A stretch of DNA of 64,000 nucleotides from Pseudomonas sp. UMAB-08 (GTDB taxonomy: Bacteria > Pseudomonadota > Gammaproteobacteria > Pseudomonadales > Pseudomonadaceae). Position numbers and translations under genes: made by a program. Numbering within the stretch: position 1 is the first letter of the stretch; each line of letters opens with the position of its first letter. Shown in pieces: positions 16,337-24,802 of the stretch. The notes under the pieces are model-generated. The model worked only from the letters and a program-made list of their open reading frames with translations, was not told where the DNA came from and did not search any database. The DNA lies in contig NZ_LT607414.1 of the NCBI RefSeq assembly GCF_900095225.1, positions 492,822 through 556,821 of the forward strand, given 5' to 3'.

Positions 16337-18172
16337 TCAGAGTGAGCCTAAGGCAGTGCAAACGATCCGTGCAGTAATGTCGAAGTTCTCCAGAGTGAGT
16401 ACATCAATTGGCGAACGACCTTTTAGTCTCTCATGAGGTTTACAAAGAGTGCGATAAAGCTTCCATGAATCCGCATCTGGAGACTGCATCAGCACCGCGA
16501 GAACCAATTTGTACCGCAATGGATCAAGCTGCCAATCGGGAATGCGCTGACCGCGATTCCCCAGGCTCAGAGACAGCAGGCGCCGAGCCTTAATATCGCG
16601 ATTGATCTGATCACGGGATTTGCCGGCCAGTCTGGCGAAAACCAGCAACGGCAAGTTACTCGAAGCCTCAAACGTGGCCAACATTTCCGCGCGTTCAGAC
16701 TGGATGTCAGACATGTGAGAGTTGTGAGCTTTTTCAGTCCGTGTCGGAGCGGCCACGACAGGCAATCGGCTGGACCCCATGGGGGCATTCTCGCCACTGT
16801 CCAGCATCGCCGCTGGGGCGGTCGCCGGTGGAAAGCTGCTGTACAGAACGGCATTTCCCTTCGCGTTTTCCAGTAACGGCAGCGAAGCTGCGCCCTCTAA
16901 ACGAATAGTCAGAGGAGAGCTTGCCGATTTCAGCTGGCCCTGCCCCCAAAGATCCAGACGATTCGCCCAGTCCTGCATCATGGTCCGGCGCTGCTCGACA
17001 TATTCCGCGTGATTGTAGGCCGCACTAACCTTGTCCGGATCCGCATGAGAAAGTTGAGCATCTATCCACACCTTCGGGTACCCGATCTCGTTCAGCGCCG
17101 TCGAGATCGTCGCCCTCATCCCATGACCGGTGAGTTGATCAGCGTACCCCATCCGACGTAACGCGCCATTCAGAGTGTTCTCGCTGATGCGCTTGCTAAG
17201 GTCGCTTCGATGCGCAAATAAGTAACGTTGCGCGGGGACAACCTGATCAAGCATATACCGCACTATCTCAAGCGCCTGAACCGACAGCGGGACGATGTAG
17301 GGCGGTAGATTTTGGGCCTGTTTCCCAGGTTTCCGCATCGCTAGCTGGAGTTGTTTCACCACTTCCGCTGGTATGACCCACAAGCGCTTCTCCAGATCGA
17401 ACTGATCGGGTGTTGCCAACCGTAACTCGCCCGTACGGACACCGGTCAGCAACAACAACCGAAGGCCAAGCCGAGTTTGGCTGGCGCCACCGTAGTTTCG
17501 AAGAGCAGCCATCAATACCGGAAGCTCGTCCATACGAAGAAATGGATTGTGCGTAACAGGAGGCTTGGGGAGCGCGACCACATCAAGGTCCGAAGCTGGG
17601 TTGTGTTCCAGCCCCCCGATCTTCACCAGCGCATAGCGGAACAATTGGTTGAACCAGGTCCGGCATTTTTCGGCGGTCGTTAAGGCCTTGCGCTGTTCGA
17701 TCCTGCTCAATAAATCCAGCAGATCGTGACGATTGATATCGTAGATGGACCGCCCGCCCAGGGTGGGCAGGACATCTTTATTGAAGATTCTCAAGATCTG
17801 CGAGAGCGTGCTCTGGCGTCCTTCCTTCAGGCTCAGCCTACGGAACTCCACCCACTGATTGAACACGGCCTCGAAGGTGTGCTCTGCCGCAAAATGAACA
17901 TCACGACGCTGCTGTTTACGGTGCTCATAGGGATTGATCCCTTGGGCGACCAAGGCACGCGCCTCATCACGTCGCGCACGAGCTTCTTTGAGGCTGATTT
18001 GCGGATAACTACCCAGAGACATGCGCTTTTGCACCCCCGCCCAGTAGTATCTGAAACGCCAGATTTTTCCGCCGCGGGCCGTCACGTTGAGCGCAAGCCC
18101 ATCCGTGTCGCCTATCGTGTAGTCATTGCCGGTGATTCGGGCTTGCCGAACGGTAGTATCCGAGAGTGCCAT
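16337..18172 (-). CDS. P4-type tyrosine integrase with HTH/MbcA-ParS-like C-terminal extension
   Basis: This 611-residue integrase has an N-terminal arm-binding DUF4102-type domain (1-90), a core-binding region and a catalytic domain with the tyrosine-recombinase residues R246 (TGVRTGE), H350 and R353 (GHGMR), H376 (LSHAD) and Y386 (AAYNH). Usual P4-type integrases end near residue 410. Here about 200 more residues follow: a low-complexity linker (411-490), then 'FARLAGKSRDQINRDIKARRL' and 'RIPDWQLDPL' resembling a DNA-binding module, and 'WKLYRTLCKPHERLKGRSPIDVL' resembling the toxin-binding domain of Xre/MbcA/ParS antitoxins (DUF2384). Its start faces the 3' end of tRNA-Gly 236 bases away, the normal arrangement for a tRNA-targeting element. 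No cargo genes accompany it. Confidence 0.9.
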   Translation of the reverse strand: MALSDTTVRQARITGNDYTIGDTDGLALNVTARGGKIWRFRYYWAGVQKRMSLGSYPQISLKEARARRDEARALVAQGINPYEHRKQQRRDVHFAAEHTFEAVFNQWVEFRRLSLKEGRQSTLSQILRIFNKDVLPTLGGRSIYDINRHDLLDLLSRIEQRKALTTAEKCRTWFNQLFRYALVKIGGLEHNPASDLDVVALPKPPVTHNPFLRMDELPVLMAALRNYGGASQTRLGLRLLLLTGVRTGELRLATPDQFDLEKRLWVIPAEVVKQLQLAMRKPGKQAQNLPPYIVPLSVQALEIVRYMLDQVVPAQRYLFAHRSDLSKRISENTLNGALRRMGYADQLTGHGMRATISTALNEIGYPKVWIDAQLSHADPDKVSAAYNHAEYVEQRRTMMQDWANRLDLWGQGQLKSASSPLTIRLEGAASLPLLENAKGNAVLYSSFPPATAPAAMLDSGENAPMGSSRLPVVAAPTRTEKAHNSHMSDIQSERAEMLATFEASSNLPLLVFARLAGKSRDQINRDIKARRLLSLSLGNRGQRIPDWQLDPLRYKLVLAVLMQSPDADSWKLYRTLCKPHERLKGRSPIDVLTLENFDITARIVCTALGSL

Positions 18173-18273
18173 TGCGAGCTCCTGAACAGAGTCAGGGCCA
18201 GATGCTCGTCTCGCTATCCAAGCTGCTCCAGCAAAAAACCGATTCAGTGCATATCCAAATCCAAGATCCTCAT

Positions 18274-18297
18274 TCGGGACTTAAATCGGGACTTAAA
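18274..18297. repeat. Two tandem copies of TCGGGACTTAAA
   Basis: The 12-base unit occurs twice without a gap at 18274-18285 and 18286-18297, between the integrase start and tRNA-Gly. Directly repeated short sites next to an int gene are typical of integrase arm-binding sites; that function is inferred. Confidence 0.6.
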
Positions 18298-18339
18298 AGC
18301 ACTGGATGGAGCTGGAGTTCAGTGGTTCCCGCCGGAACG

Positions 18340-18360
18340 AAAAAAGGGCCTAAAGGCCCT
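18340..18360 (-). terminator. Terminator downstream of tRNA-Gly
   Basis: On the minus strand AGGGCC, loop TTTA, GGCCCT, then six T. It lies 47 bases past the CCA end of tRNA-Gly and upstream of the integrase gene, so it should separate the tRNA transcript from int. Confidence 0.85.
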
Positions 18361-18407
18361 GATTTCAATCGCTTACAGAATTCAGTGGAACTCTGCAGCG
18401 CAATATT

Positions 18408-18483
<76 letters not shown>

Positions 18484-18546
18484 ATCTTGGTGAAGGCCAC
18501 TATTCTATAGATTCAAATTGATACGTCAACCCTTTGATTCAAAAAC

Positions 18547-19113
18547 TTATTTTTTTTCCGCTGAGGTTTTGAGGTGCGGCCAGGCTGCACGCAAATATTG
18601 CAACATCGACCATAAAGTCAGCCCGGCAGCAATCAGCAGCAGCGTGTAGCCGACTACCACCCAAAAGGTGAAGGCAGGCGGGTTAGCCAGCAAAATCACC
18701 AGTGCAAGCATCTGCGCGGCAGTCTTCCATTTACCCAGATTGGAAACGGCGACGTGTGCCCGAGCACCTATCTCGGCCATCCACTCACGCAATGCGGAAA
18801 TCACGATCTCGCGGCCGATGATGACCGCCGCTGGCAGTGTCAGCCATAGATTGGCGTGTTCCTGAACCAGCAACACCAGCGCCACGGCCACCATCAGCTT
18901 GTCGGCCACAGGGTCGAGAAAGGCACCAAAGGGCGTGCTTTGTTCAAGGCGACGCGCCAGATAGCCATCGAGCCAATCCGTAGCCGCAGCGATCGCGAAG
19001 ACCGTACTGGCTGCCATGTAGCTCCATGAATAAGGCAGGTAAAACAGCAGAATGAAGATCGGAATCAGCAGGACACGTAATACGGTGATCAGATTAGGGA
19101 TATTCATCGGCAC
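18547..19113 (-). CDS. pgsA: CDP-diacylglycerol--glycerol-3-phosphate 3-phosphatidyltransferase
   Basis: The 188-residue membrane enzyme makes phosphatidylglycerol phosphate, the committed step to anionic phospholipids. It has the CDP-alcohol phosphatidyltransferase signature D-G-x2-A-R-x8-G-x3-D-x3-D, visible as '[10 protein letters not shown]' then '[10 protein letters not shown]', and several hydrophobic helices. The first two residues may be untranslated (MNIPN at residue 3 is an alternative start). It sits 26 bases after uvrC in the conserved gacA-uvrC-pgsA-tRNA-Gly order. Confidence 0.95.
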   Translation of the reverse strand: MPMNIPNLITVLRVLLIPIFILLFYLPYSWSYMAASTVFAIAAATDWLDGYLARRLEQSTPFGAFLDPVADKLMVAVALVLLVQEHANLWLTLPAAVIIGREIVISALREWMAEIGARAHVAVSNLGKWKTAAQMLALVILLANPPAFTFWVVVGYTLLLIAAGLTLWSMLQYLRAAWPHLKTSAEKK

Positions 19114-19139
19114 AACTGGCTACGAGGTGAGCGAGCATT

Positions 19140-20963
19140 CTACTCGCTGTGCAGGTTTGCATAAATCGACTCTGCGAGCTTTTTACTAATTCCGGGTGCT
19201 TTGGCTATTTCTTCAACGCTGGCGCGGGACAATTCCTGCAATCCACCGAAGTGTTTGAGCAGGTCGCGGCGCCGAGTCGGGCCGACACCGGCCACGCCCT
19301 CAAGAGTCGAGGTGCGCCGTGTCTTCCCGCGTCGCGCGCGATGCCCGGTGATGGCGAAGCGGTGAGCTTCGTCACGGATCTGCTGGATCAAGTGCAATGC
19401 CGGAGAATCGCCAGGCAAGGTGAACTCATGCGCAGCGTCGTTGAGGTACAGCGTCTCGAATCCTGCCTTGCGTGTGGCACCTTTGGCAACGCCCAACAGG
19501 ATCAAATCGGGCACCGCCAGTTCGTTCAGTACATCGCGGGCCATGGATAACTGCCCCTTGCCGCCATCTACCAACAGGATATCGGGCAACTTGCCCTCTC
19601 CCTCTTTGAGCTTGCTGAAGCGACGAGTCAGGGCCTGGTGCATGGCTGCATAATCGTCGCCAGCCGTGACGCCTTCGATGTTGTAGCGCCGATAATCCGA
19701 CTTTATCGGCCCTTCTGGACCGAAGACCACGCAGGAAGCGACCGTCGCCTCACCGCTGGAGTGACTGATGTCGTAACACTCAAGGCGCTGTGGTGATTCG
19801 TCGAGGTTCAATACCTTGGCCAGCGCGTCAAAACGAGCTGTCACGTGCTGACGGTTGGCCAGGCGTGCCGACAATGCCTGCTCGGCATTGGTCACGGCCA
19901 ATTGTTGCCAGCGCGCCCGCGTACCCCGGACCCGATGACTGATGGTCATTTCATGCCCTCGCAACGCTTCAATCGCGTCGATCAAGGTCGGAAAGTCCTC
20001 ATGAACCACGTTGACGATAACTTCGCTCGGCAGCTCACGGTCATGCCCCCCCAGGAAATACTGAGCCAGGAATGCTGCCATGACTTCGCCCACTTCCTCC
20101 TCGATACCCACCTGAGGAAAAAAGCTCTTGCTGCCCAACACGCGCCCACCGCGCACGCTGATCAAGTGAACACAGGCGCCACCCGGATTGACGAACGCCG
20201 CGACCACATCTACGTCGCCGGTTCCGCCGTCCATGCTCTGTTGATCCTGGACACGGCGCAAAAGCGAGATCTGATCACGCAGTTCGGCGGCACGTTCAAA
20301 ATCCAGGGTCATGGCGGCTTTTTCCATGGCGGCATTAAGCTCGTCAGTCAGCGCGTTGCTGCGTCCCTCGAGAAACATGATCGAGTGCCGCACGTCCTGG
20401 GCATATACCTCAGGCTCGACCAGGCCGACACAGGGCCCCTTGCAACGCTTGATCTGGTACTGCAAACACGGACGGGTGCGATTCTTGAAATAGCTGTCTT
20501 CGCATTGACGAACCAGAAAGGTTTTTTGCAGCAGACTCAGACTTTCCCGAATAGCACCGGCGCTTGGATACGGACCGAAGTATCGACCTTTGGGCTTCTT
20601 TGCGCCGCGATGGATACTCAGCCGGGGGTAATCACTGTCCGACAGATAGACGTAGGGATAAGACTTATCGTCGCGCAGCAGGATGTTGTAAGGCGGCCGC
20701 CACTCCTTGATGAGTGTCTGCTCCAACAGCAGGGCTTCAGTCTCATTGGCGGTGATGGTGGTTTCGATCTGTGCGATTCGAGCGACCAGCGCACCGGTTT
20801 TGGGCGCGTGCCCCGTCTTGCGGAAATAGCTGGCAAGCCGCTTTTTCAGATTCTTGGCTTTGCCGACATACAGCAGACGTGCCTCGGCATCGAACATGCG
20901 ATACACGCCGGGACGGCCACTGCAGGTTGAAAGAAATGCGCCTGGATCGAACGGTTGGGTCAT
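19140..20963 (-). CDS. uvrC: Excinuclease ABC subunit C
   Basis: This 607-residue nuclease makes both incisions in nucleotide excision repair. Domains in order: GIY-YIG nuclease ('[11 protein letters not shown]...[14 protein letters not shown]'), Cys-rich region ('[13 protein letters not shown]'), UVR motif (around '[13 protein letters not shown]'), RNase H-like 3' nuclease and C-terminal HhH pair ('[20 protein letters not shown]', '[10 protein letters not shown]'). The start is ATG 20963, one base after the gacA stop, giving the standard length; the longer frame to 21044 would read inside gacA. The tight junction means translational coupling with gacA. Confidence 0.97.
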   Translation of the reverse strand: MTQPFDPGAFLSTCSGRPGVYRMFDAEARLLYVGKAKNLKKRLASYFRKTGHAPKTGALVARIAQIETTITANETEALLLEQTLIKEWRPPYNILLRDDKSYPYVYLSDSDYPRLSIHRGAKKPKGRYFGPYPSAGAIRESLSLLQKTFLVRQCEDSYFKNRTRPCLQYQIKRCKGPCVGLVEPEVYAQDVRHSIMFLEGRSNALTDELNAAMEKAAMTLDFERAAELRDQISLLRRVQDQQSMDGGTGDVDVVAAFVNPGGACVHLISVRGGRVLGSKSFFPQVGIEEEVGEVMAAFLAQYFLGGHDRELPSEVIVNVVHEDFPTLIDAIEALRGHEMTISHRVRGTRARWQQLAVTNAEQALSARLANRQHVTARFDALAKVLNLDESPQRLECYDISHSSGEATVASCVVFGPEGPIKSDYRRYNIEGVTAGDDYAAMHQALTRRFSKLKEGEGKLPDILLVDGGKGQLSMARDVLNELAVPDLILLGVAKGATRKAGFETLYLNDAAHEFTLPGDSPALHLIQQIRDEAHRFAITGHRARRGKTRRTSTLEGVAGVGPTRRRDLLKHFGGLQELSRASVEEIAKAPGISKKLAESIYANLHSE

Positions 20964-20964
20964 T

Positions 20965-21609
20965 TCAGAGACTGGCATCGACCATGCCGTGACGTACCGC
21001 CAACAAGGCCAGTTCGACATCGCTGCTGATCGAGAGCTTTTCAAAGATACGGTAACGGTAGGTGTTCACGGTTTTGGGCGACAGGCACAGTTTATCGGAG
21101 ATAGCCTGGACTTTCTGGCAACCCACGATCATCAGGGCAATCTGAATTTCGCGCTCCGACAGCAGGTCGAACGGCGAATTATTACTTTGCGGCTGAAAAG
21201 ACTTGAGCGCGAGTTGCTGGGCGATCTGCGGGCTGATGTAGCGCTGCCCGGCAAAAACAAGCCGGATGGCCTGAACCATTTCAGCAAGGCCTGCACCCTT
21301 GGTCATGTAACCTGCCGCGCCTGCTTGCAACAGCCGGGTCGGGAATGGGTCATCTTCACACACCGTCACAGCCACAACTTTAATGTCGGGATGACTGCGC
21401 AGCAACTTGCGGGTTGCTTCCAGACCGCCTATGCCAGGCATCTTGACGTCCATCAACACAACATCGGGTTTTAGCTCACGCGCTTGTTTCAGGGACTCTT
21501 CACCTGAATCAGCCTCCCCGACTACCTGCAAGCCATCGATATCGGCCAACATCCGTGTAATGCCTGTTCGAACGAGATCATGGTCATCGACTACTAGCAC
21601 CCTAATCAA
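20965..21609 (-). CDS. gacA: Response regulator GacA
   Basis: This 214-residue NarL/FixJ-type regulator has a receiver domain with the acidic pocket 'DDH' (8-10) and phospho-acceptor D54 in '[10 protein letters not shown]', and a LuxR-type helix-turn-helix ('[13 protein letters not shown]...[23 protein letters not shown]'). GacA, activated by GacS, turns on the small RNAs that titrate RsmA/RsmE and so controls secondary metabolism and exoproducts. The start codon is TTG at 21609 with GAGGTG upstream; the TTG start is, from memory, known for Pseudomonas gacA. The 180 bases upstream (21610-21789) hold its promoter; no ORF is seen there. Confidence 0.97.
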   Translation of the reverse strand: MIRVLVVDDHDLVRTGITRMLADIDGLQVVGEADSGEESLKQARELKPDVVLMDVKMPGIGGLEATRKLLRSHPDIKVVAVTVCEDDPFPTRLLQAGAAGYMTKGAGLAEMVQAIRLVFAGQRYISPQIAQQLALKSFQPQSNNSPFDLLSEREIQIALMIVGCQKVQAISDKLCLSPKTVNTYRYRIFEKLSISSDVELALLAVRHGMVDASL

Positions 21610-21789
21610 GCAGACACCTCACAAAACGGTCATAACAAAGGCTGTGACCTTAGCAAAAACGGCGCGCAAGACCTAGCCCGAAGCTCGGTATTGGTGCAAA
21701 GTCGATGCGTGGACAGCGTGTTACACACGCTACCACTAACGTATTCATATATTTGATTTTTTTCTGAAAACCTTAAAAGACAAGCCCGC

Positions 21790-22155
21790 TTACCCCTCCT
21801 CTGACGTTGCCTTATTGTTGGTTGCGTATGACGCAGACAGCTCAGCCATGGTCGTGGTCAGTCGCCTGATGGCGTCCTGGTCTTCTTTATGCAAGGTTCT
21901 GAAACTTCCCAGTATTTTTTCTTCCGTCTGGCTCAGGTTATCGACAGGCGTCGGGGTATGGGTGCCGGTGAGTACAAACAAAACGTCCACGCCTCTGGCT
22001 GCTACAGCCGCCAGATAATCCGCCTTTGGGGCGCGGTCGCCGCTTTCATACTTTCCCTGAGCATTCGCTTCTACACCACCTATTTCACCAAAAGCTCGTT
22101 GAGACAGCCCTAGGCGTTCTCTTTCTTTTCGTAGCCTGGAACCTATTCCACTCAT
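21790..22155 (-). CDS. Xre/CI-like helix-turn-helix repressor
   Basis: A 121-residue protein (130 if started at ATG 22182) with a Cro/CI helix-turn-helix at its N-terminus: 'RLRKERERLGLSQRAFGEIGGV' region followed by 'YESGDRAPKADYLAAVAARG'. It lacks the C-terminal peptidase domain of LexA-like repressors and instead ends in a short helical tail. ATG 22155 has an AGGA 11 bases upstream. It faces a small DNA-binding protein in the divergent arrangement of a phage immunity switch, but no other phage genes are nearby. Confidence 0.8.
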   Translation of the reverse strand: MSGIGSRLRKERERLGLSQRAFGEIGGVEANAQGKYESGDRAPKADYLAAVAARGVDVLFVLTGTHTPTPVDNLSQTEEKILGSFRTLHKEDQDAIRRLTTTMAELSASYATNNKATSEEG

Positions 22156-22208
22156 TTGAATGCATAATCCTGTTGACCCCATCCTTACGAATGGTAGAAT
22201 CGAGCTAA

Positions 22209-22235
22209 GTTAAACTAATTTGAACGGTTTTGAAC
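22209..22235. promoter_or_regulatory. Candidate operator of the repressor/Cro-like pair
   Basis: GTTAAA-N5-TTGAAC at 22209-22225 is an inverted repeat with one mismatch, and TTGAAC recurs at 22230-22235, ten bases (one helical turn) on. The site lies in the divergent spacer directly before the Cro-like start at 22237. Binding is inferred. Confidence 0.5.
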
Positions 22236-22236
22236 T

Positions 22237-22470
22237 ATGCCCGGAATACGCACCGCTGCACAAGCCAAGGCCTGGCTTGAACAACAAGGTAAATCTGTTC
22301 AGGAGTTCGCTCGGGAAAACAGCATTGACCCGGCCACTACCTATCAAGTACTTGCAGGGCGCAAAAAAGGTCGGCGCGGAGAAGCTCACAAAGTAGCAGT
22401 TTTGCTGGGAATGAAAATCGGCAGCATACCCACCGACAAAGTGTTGGGTCCCGCATTGGCGCTCGACTAA
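22237..22470 (+). CDS. Small Cro-like DNA-binding protein
   Basis: A 77-residue protein with a helix-turn-helix-like 'AWLEQQGKSVQEFARENSIDPATTYQVLAGRKKGRRGEAH' pattern (residues about 12-50), basic recognition region and a short hydrophobic tail. It resembles the small DNA-binding partners often found divergent from Xre repressors in Pseudomonas. Function is inferred from context only. It is followed by 77 bases of non-coding sequence and then a convergent GNAT gene. Confidence 0.7.
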   Translation: MPGIRTAAQAKAWLEQQGKSVQEFARENSIDPATTYQVLAGRKKGRRGEAHKVAVLLGMKIGSIPTDKVLGPALALD

Positions 22471-22547
22471 CGCCCGCAAACGATGCATCGCCTCACAGTA
22501 CCTTGGTTGATGTACCTGTTGAAACAGTCTAGACGAAGCGTGGTCGA

Positions 22548-23000
22548 TTACTCTCGGCAAACAGCTGAGCCCTCTAATATACGCTCCATCCAGAACAACG
22601 CCTTCTCTTGCCCGACAACCTCGTAGCCCTGCCGTCGATACAATTGCACCGCTGGATTACTTTTAAACACTTTCAGCCGGATGCTCCTGGCCCCTAACGC
22701 GTAAGCCATCGACGTTATCTGCCCCATCACCCACCCCCCGATGCCCTCGCCTCGGTAGGGTTCGCACAACTGCACATCGCGCAGATACAAATAGTGCGGC
22801 TCCAGGCTGAAACTGAGAAAGCCGACAGGCTTGTCTGCCTTGTTGATGATGAAGCTCTGGCGTGCCTCCCACTCATCATCAAACGACTGCCCCTGCCAAA
22901 CCCGAGCATATTCGGCGTAATACTCACGCATATTCACCCTCGTCAGCTCACGAGCAAAACTCAGATCGGCAGCGGTGGCCTTGCGAAGCTTCACAGTCAT
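22548..23000 (-). CDS. GNAT-family N-acetyltransferase
   Basis: This 150-residue acetyltransferase has the GNAT core: acetyl-CoA loop in 'LCEPYRGEGIGGWVMGQI' (R/Q-x-x-G-x-G/A), strand 'YLYLRDVQL' before it, and the C-terminal 'NPAVQLYRRQGYEVVG'. Cytoplasmic, single domain. The acceptor substrate is unknown. Confidence 0.87.
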   Translation of the reverse strand: MTVKLRKATAADLSFARELTRVNMREYYAEYARVWQGQSFDDEWEARQSFIINKADKPVGFLSFSLEPHYLYLRDVQLCEPYRGEGIGGWVMGQITSMAYALGARSIRLKVFKSNPAVQLYRRQGYEVVGQEKALFWMERILEGSAVCRE

Positions 23001-23166
23001 CCCTACCCCCTAGCGCTTCAATCAACCACAGGCACAGCCCTGGCTGATCAGCCTTGCAAATCCCGATTGGCTATCCGTGACAGATCTCCGCCAGCACTGG
23101 CAGCACGCAAAAGACGTAGTGTTTTGAGACCCGATGGAAATACCCCATTGAACCCAAAGCCCTGTC

Positions 23167-23184
23167 TACAGTAAGCTCACTGTA
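23167..23184. promoter_or_regulatory. Palindrome TACAGT-N6-ACTGTA upstream of the DAHP synthase leader
   Basis: A perfect 6+6 inverted repeat with six-base spacer, 17 bases before the leader peptide ATG. It could be an operator for a dimeric regulator. It is not the TGTAAA-N6-TTTACA box of TyrR/PhhR. The remaining bases 23001-23166 contain no gene and probably the promoter. Confidence 0.4.
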
Positions 23185-23201
23185 CCTACTGGAGAGCCGC
23201 C

Positions 23202-23345
23202 ATGTCGCACATCCAATCGCCGAACTGCAATTTTACCAGCGTCCAACGCCCGGTAACGGCAGTGGCTGCGTGGAATGTACAATGCGCAGTCTCCCAGCAG
23301 GTCAACTCTTATTTTGGGTATTGGTTTAGCCACTGGCGCGCCTGA
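23202..23345 (+). CDS. Aromatic-rich leader peptide of DAHP synthase (attenuator leader)
   Basis: A 47-codon frame starts at ATG 23202 with GGAG 8 bases upstream and ends TGA 23343-23345. Its last ten residues run Y37 F38 G Y40 W41 F42 S H W45 R A, a dense cluster of Tyr, Phe and Trp codons just before the stop. Fifty bases later is a strong intrinsic terminator, and the next full-length gene makes the first enzyme of aromatic amino-acid synthesis. This is the classical layout of ribosome-mediated attenuation, in which stalling at aromatic codons prevents the terminator. I could not resolve the antiterminator stem by eye. Confidence 0.75.
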   Translation: MSHIQSPNCNFTSVQRPVTAVAAWNVQCAVSQQVNSYFGYWFSHWRA

Positions 23346-23394
23346 TACCCATACGGCGCCCACACTAAAAGGGCCTCCAACCAGAGAATTCTCT

Positions 23395-23432
23395 ACCCCC
23401 GGCCGGCTACCCGACCGGGGGTTTTGTTTTTT
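23395..23432 (+). terminator. Attenuator terminator before DAHP synthase
   Basis: ACCCCCGG (23395-23402) pairs with CCGGGGGT (23415-23422), followed by TTTTGTTTTTT. It lies between the leader peptide and the synthase on the same strand, so it must be conditional or the synthase has a second promoter. Confidence 0.88.
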
Positions 23433-23498
23433 CGGGCCACCAGAAACATCTGCTTGTACTGAATTGCAACCCCATTGAATCGAATCAAGGAACACGAC

Positions 23499-23651
23499 AT
23501 GAACTACGCCACTTATTACCGCAACGACATCAGCTTCATCTGGCGATTTAGCAGCCTCCGCTCGGGACAGCCTGCCGCCTCCGACCGGTCACTTTCAGGT
23601 GGCAAGACAGCACTAAAGGCCAGTGCGGCCAATTGTCGAACACCCCAATAG
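23499..23651 (+). CDS. Second aromatic-rich short ORF in the DAHP synthase leader
   Basis: A 50-codon frame starts at ATG 23499 with AAGGA 7 bases upstream and stops at TAG 23649-23651, 46 bases before the synthase. The first 17 residues include Y3, Y6, Y7, F13, W15 and F17. It lies downstream of the attenuator terminator. It may be a second stalling leader or a translational-control ORF; no terminator follows it. Coding status is likely but not proven. Confidence 0.5.
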   Translation: MNYATYYRNDISFIWRFSSLRSGQPAASDRSLSGGKTALKASAANCRTPQ

Positions 23652-23697
23652 GGCGTCGAGTGCGGAAATCCCCCGCGCCCGCCCAGGAAGCCAGAAC

Positions 23698-24798
23698 ATG
23701 AACTCATCCGTCGCCGTAAAACCCCTTTCTGACCTGTTGCCCCACAGTGTGACCCTGATCGACAGCGTCCCTGCCCCACAGCGTCTACCCAGCACCCTGC
23801 AACTCAAACACCAGTTGCCCCTCGACATTGCCCTTAGCCATCAGGTTGCAGCCCATCGCCAAGCGGCCCGTGCGATTCTCGACGGTGAAGACTCCCGTCT
23901 GTTAGTGATCGTCGGCCCTTGCTCGATCCACGATCCGCGCTCTGCCCTCGAATACGCCGAACGTCTGGCGAAGCTGTCCGCCGAGGTCGACGATCAACTG
24001 ATGCTGGTGATGCGTGCCTACGTCGAAAAACCACGCACCACGGTTGGCTGGAAAGGATTGGCCTACGATCCGCAGCTTGATGGCAGTGACGACATGGCCG
24101 GTGGCCTGGCACTGTCCCGCGAACTGATGCGCGACATGCTGCGTATGGGCCTGCCCATCGCCACCGAAACCCTGCAGCCCATGGTAGCCGGTTACTTCGA
24201 CGATCTGCTCAGTTGGGTGGCCATAGGCGCAAGGACCACCGAATCACAGATCCATCGAGAAATGGCCAGTGGTTTGGCAATGCCTGTCGGCTTCAAGAAC
24301 GGCACGGATGGCGGAGTCGCGATTGCTACCGACGCCATGCGTTCAGCGGCGCATGCGCATCGGCATTTCGGCATTGATCGACACGGTCATCCAGCGATCA
24401 TTGAAACCCAGGGCAACCCGGACACGCACATGGTCTTGCGCGGCGGTCATCGCGGGACCAACTACGACAGTCAAAGCATTGCGAGCGTACGCACCAGCCT
24501 GGAAAAGGTCGGCATCCCGACGCGAATCATGGTCGATTGCAGCCACGCCAACAGTGGCAAAGACCCGTTGCGTCAGCCTGAAGTATTCAACGATGTGCTT
24601 GAGCAGCGCTTGCAGGGCGACCGGTCGTTGATCGGCATGATGCTGGAAAGCCATCTGTTTGAAGGGTGCCAACCACTGAGCGAAACCTTGCGTTACGGAG
24701 TTTCGGTCACAGATGGTTGCCTGGGCTGGGACGGTACCGAGCAGTTATTGCGCGACGCGGCGACCGCCTTACGGCGTCAGGCAGCGAGCACATGTTGA
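23698..24798 (+). CDS. 3-deoxy-7-phosphoheptulonate (DAHP) synthase, class I
   Basis: This 366-residue enzyme condenses phosphoenolpyruvate and erythrose 4-phosphate in the first step of the shikimate pathway. Signature blocks: 'VIVGPCSIHDP' with the metal Cys, 'MRAYVEKPRTTVGWKG', 'PIATETLQPM', 'WVAIGARTTESQ', 'PVGFKNGTDG', 'HMVLRGG' and 'VDCSHANSGKD'. It is of the AroF/AroG/AroH type; which amino acid inhibits it cannot be said from sequence. The start ATG 23698 has AGGAAG upstream; an earlier frame start at 23623 is inside the leader ORF. Expression probably depends on the attenuator at 23202-23432. A strong terminator follows. Confidence 0.95.
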   Translation: MNSSVAVKPLSDLLPHSVTLIDSVPAPQRLPSTLQLKHQLPLDIALSHQVAAHRQAARAILDGEDSRLLVIVGPCSIHDPRSALEYAERLAKLSAEVDDQLMLVMRAYVEKPRTTVGWKGLAYDPQLDGSDDMAGGLALSRELMRDMLRMGLPIATETLQPMVAGYFDDLLSWVAIGARTTESQIHREMASGLAMPVGFKNGTDGGVAIATDAMRSAAHAHRHFGIDRHGHPAIIETQGNPDTHMVLRGGHRGTNYDSQSIASVRTSLEKVGIPTRIMVDCSHANSGKDPLRQPEVFNDVLEQRLQGDRSLIGMMLESHLFEGCQPLSETLRYGVSVTDGCLGWDGTEQLLRDAATALRRQAASTC

Positions 24799-24802
24799 CC
24801 GG

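Noticed and set aside
23166..23495. 109-codon minus-strand frame opposite the DAHP synthase leader
   Set aside because: Antisense to a well-supported leader peptide and attenuator; no ribosome site or domain.
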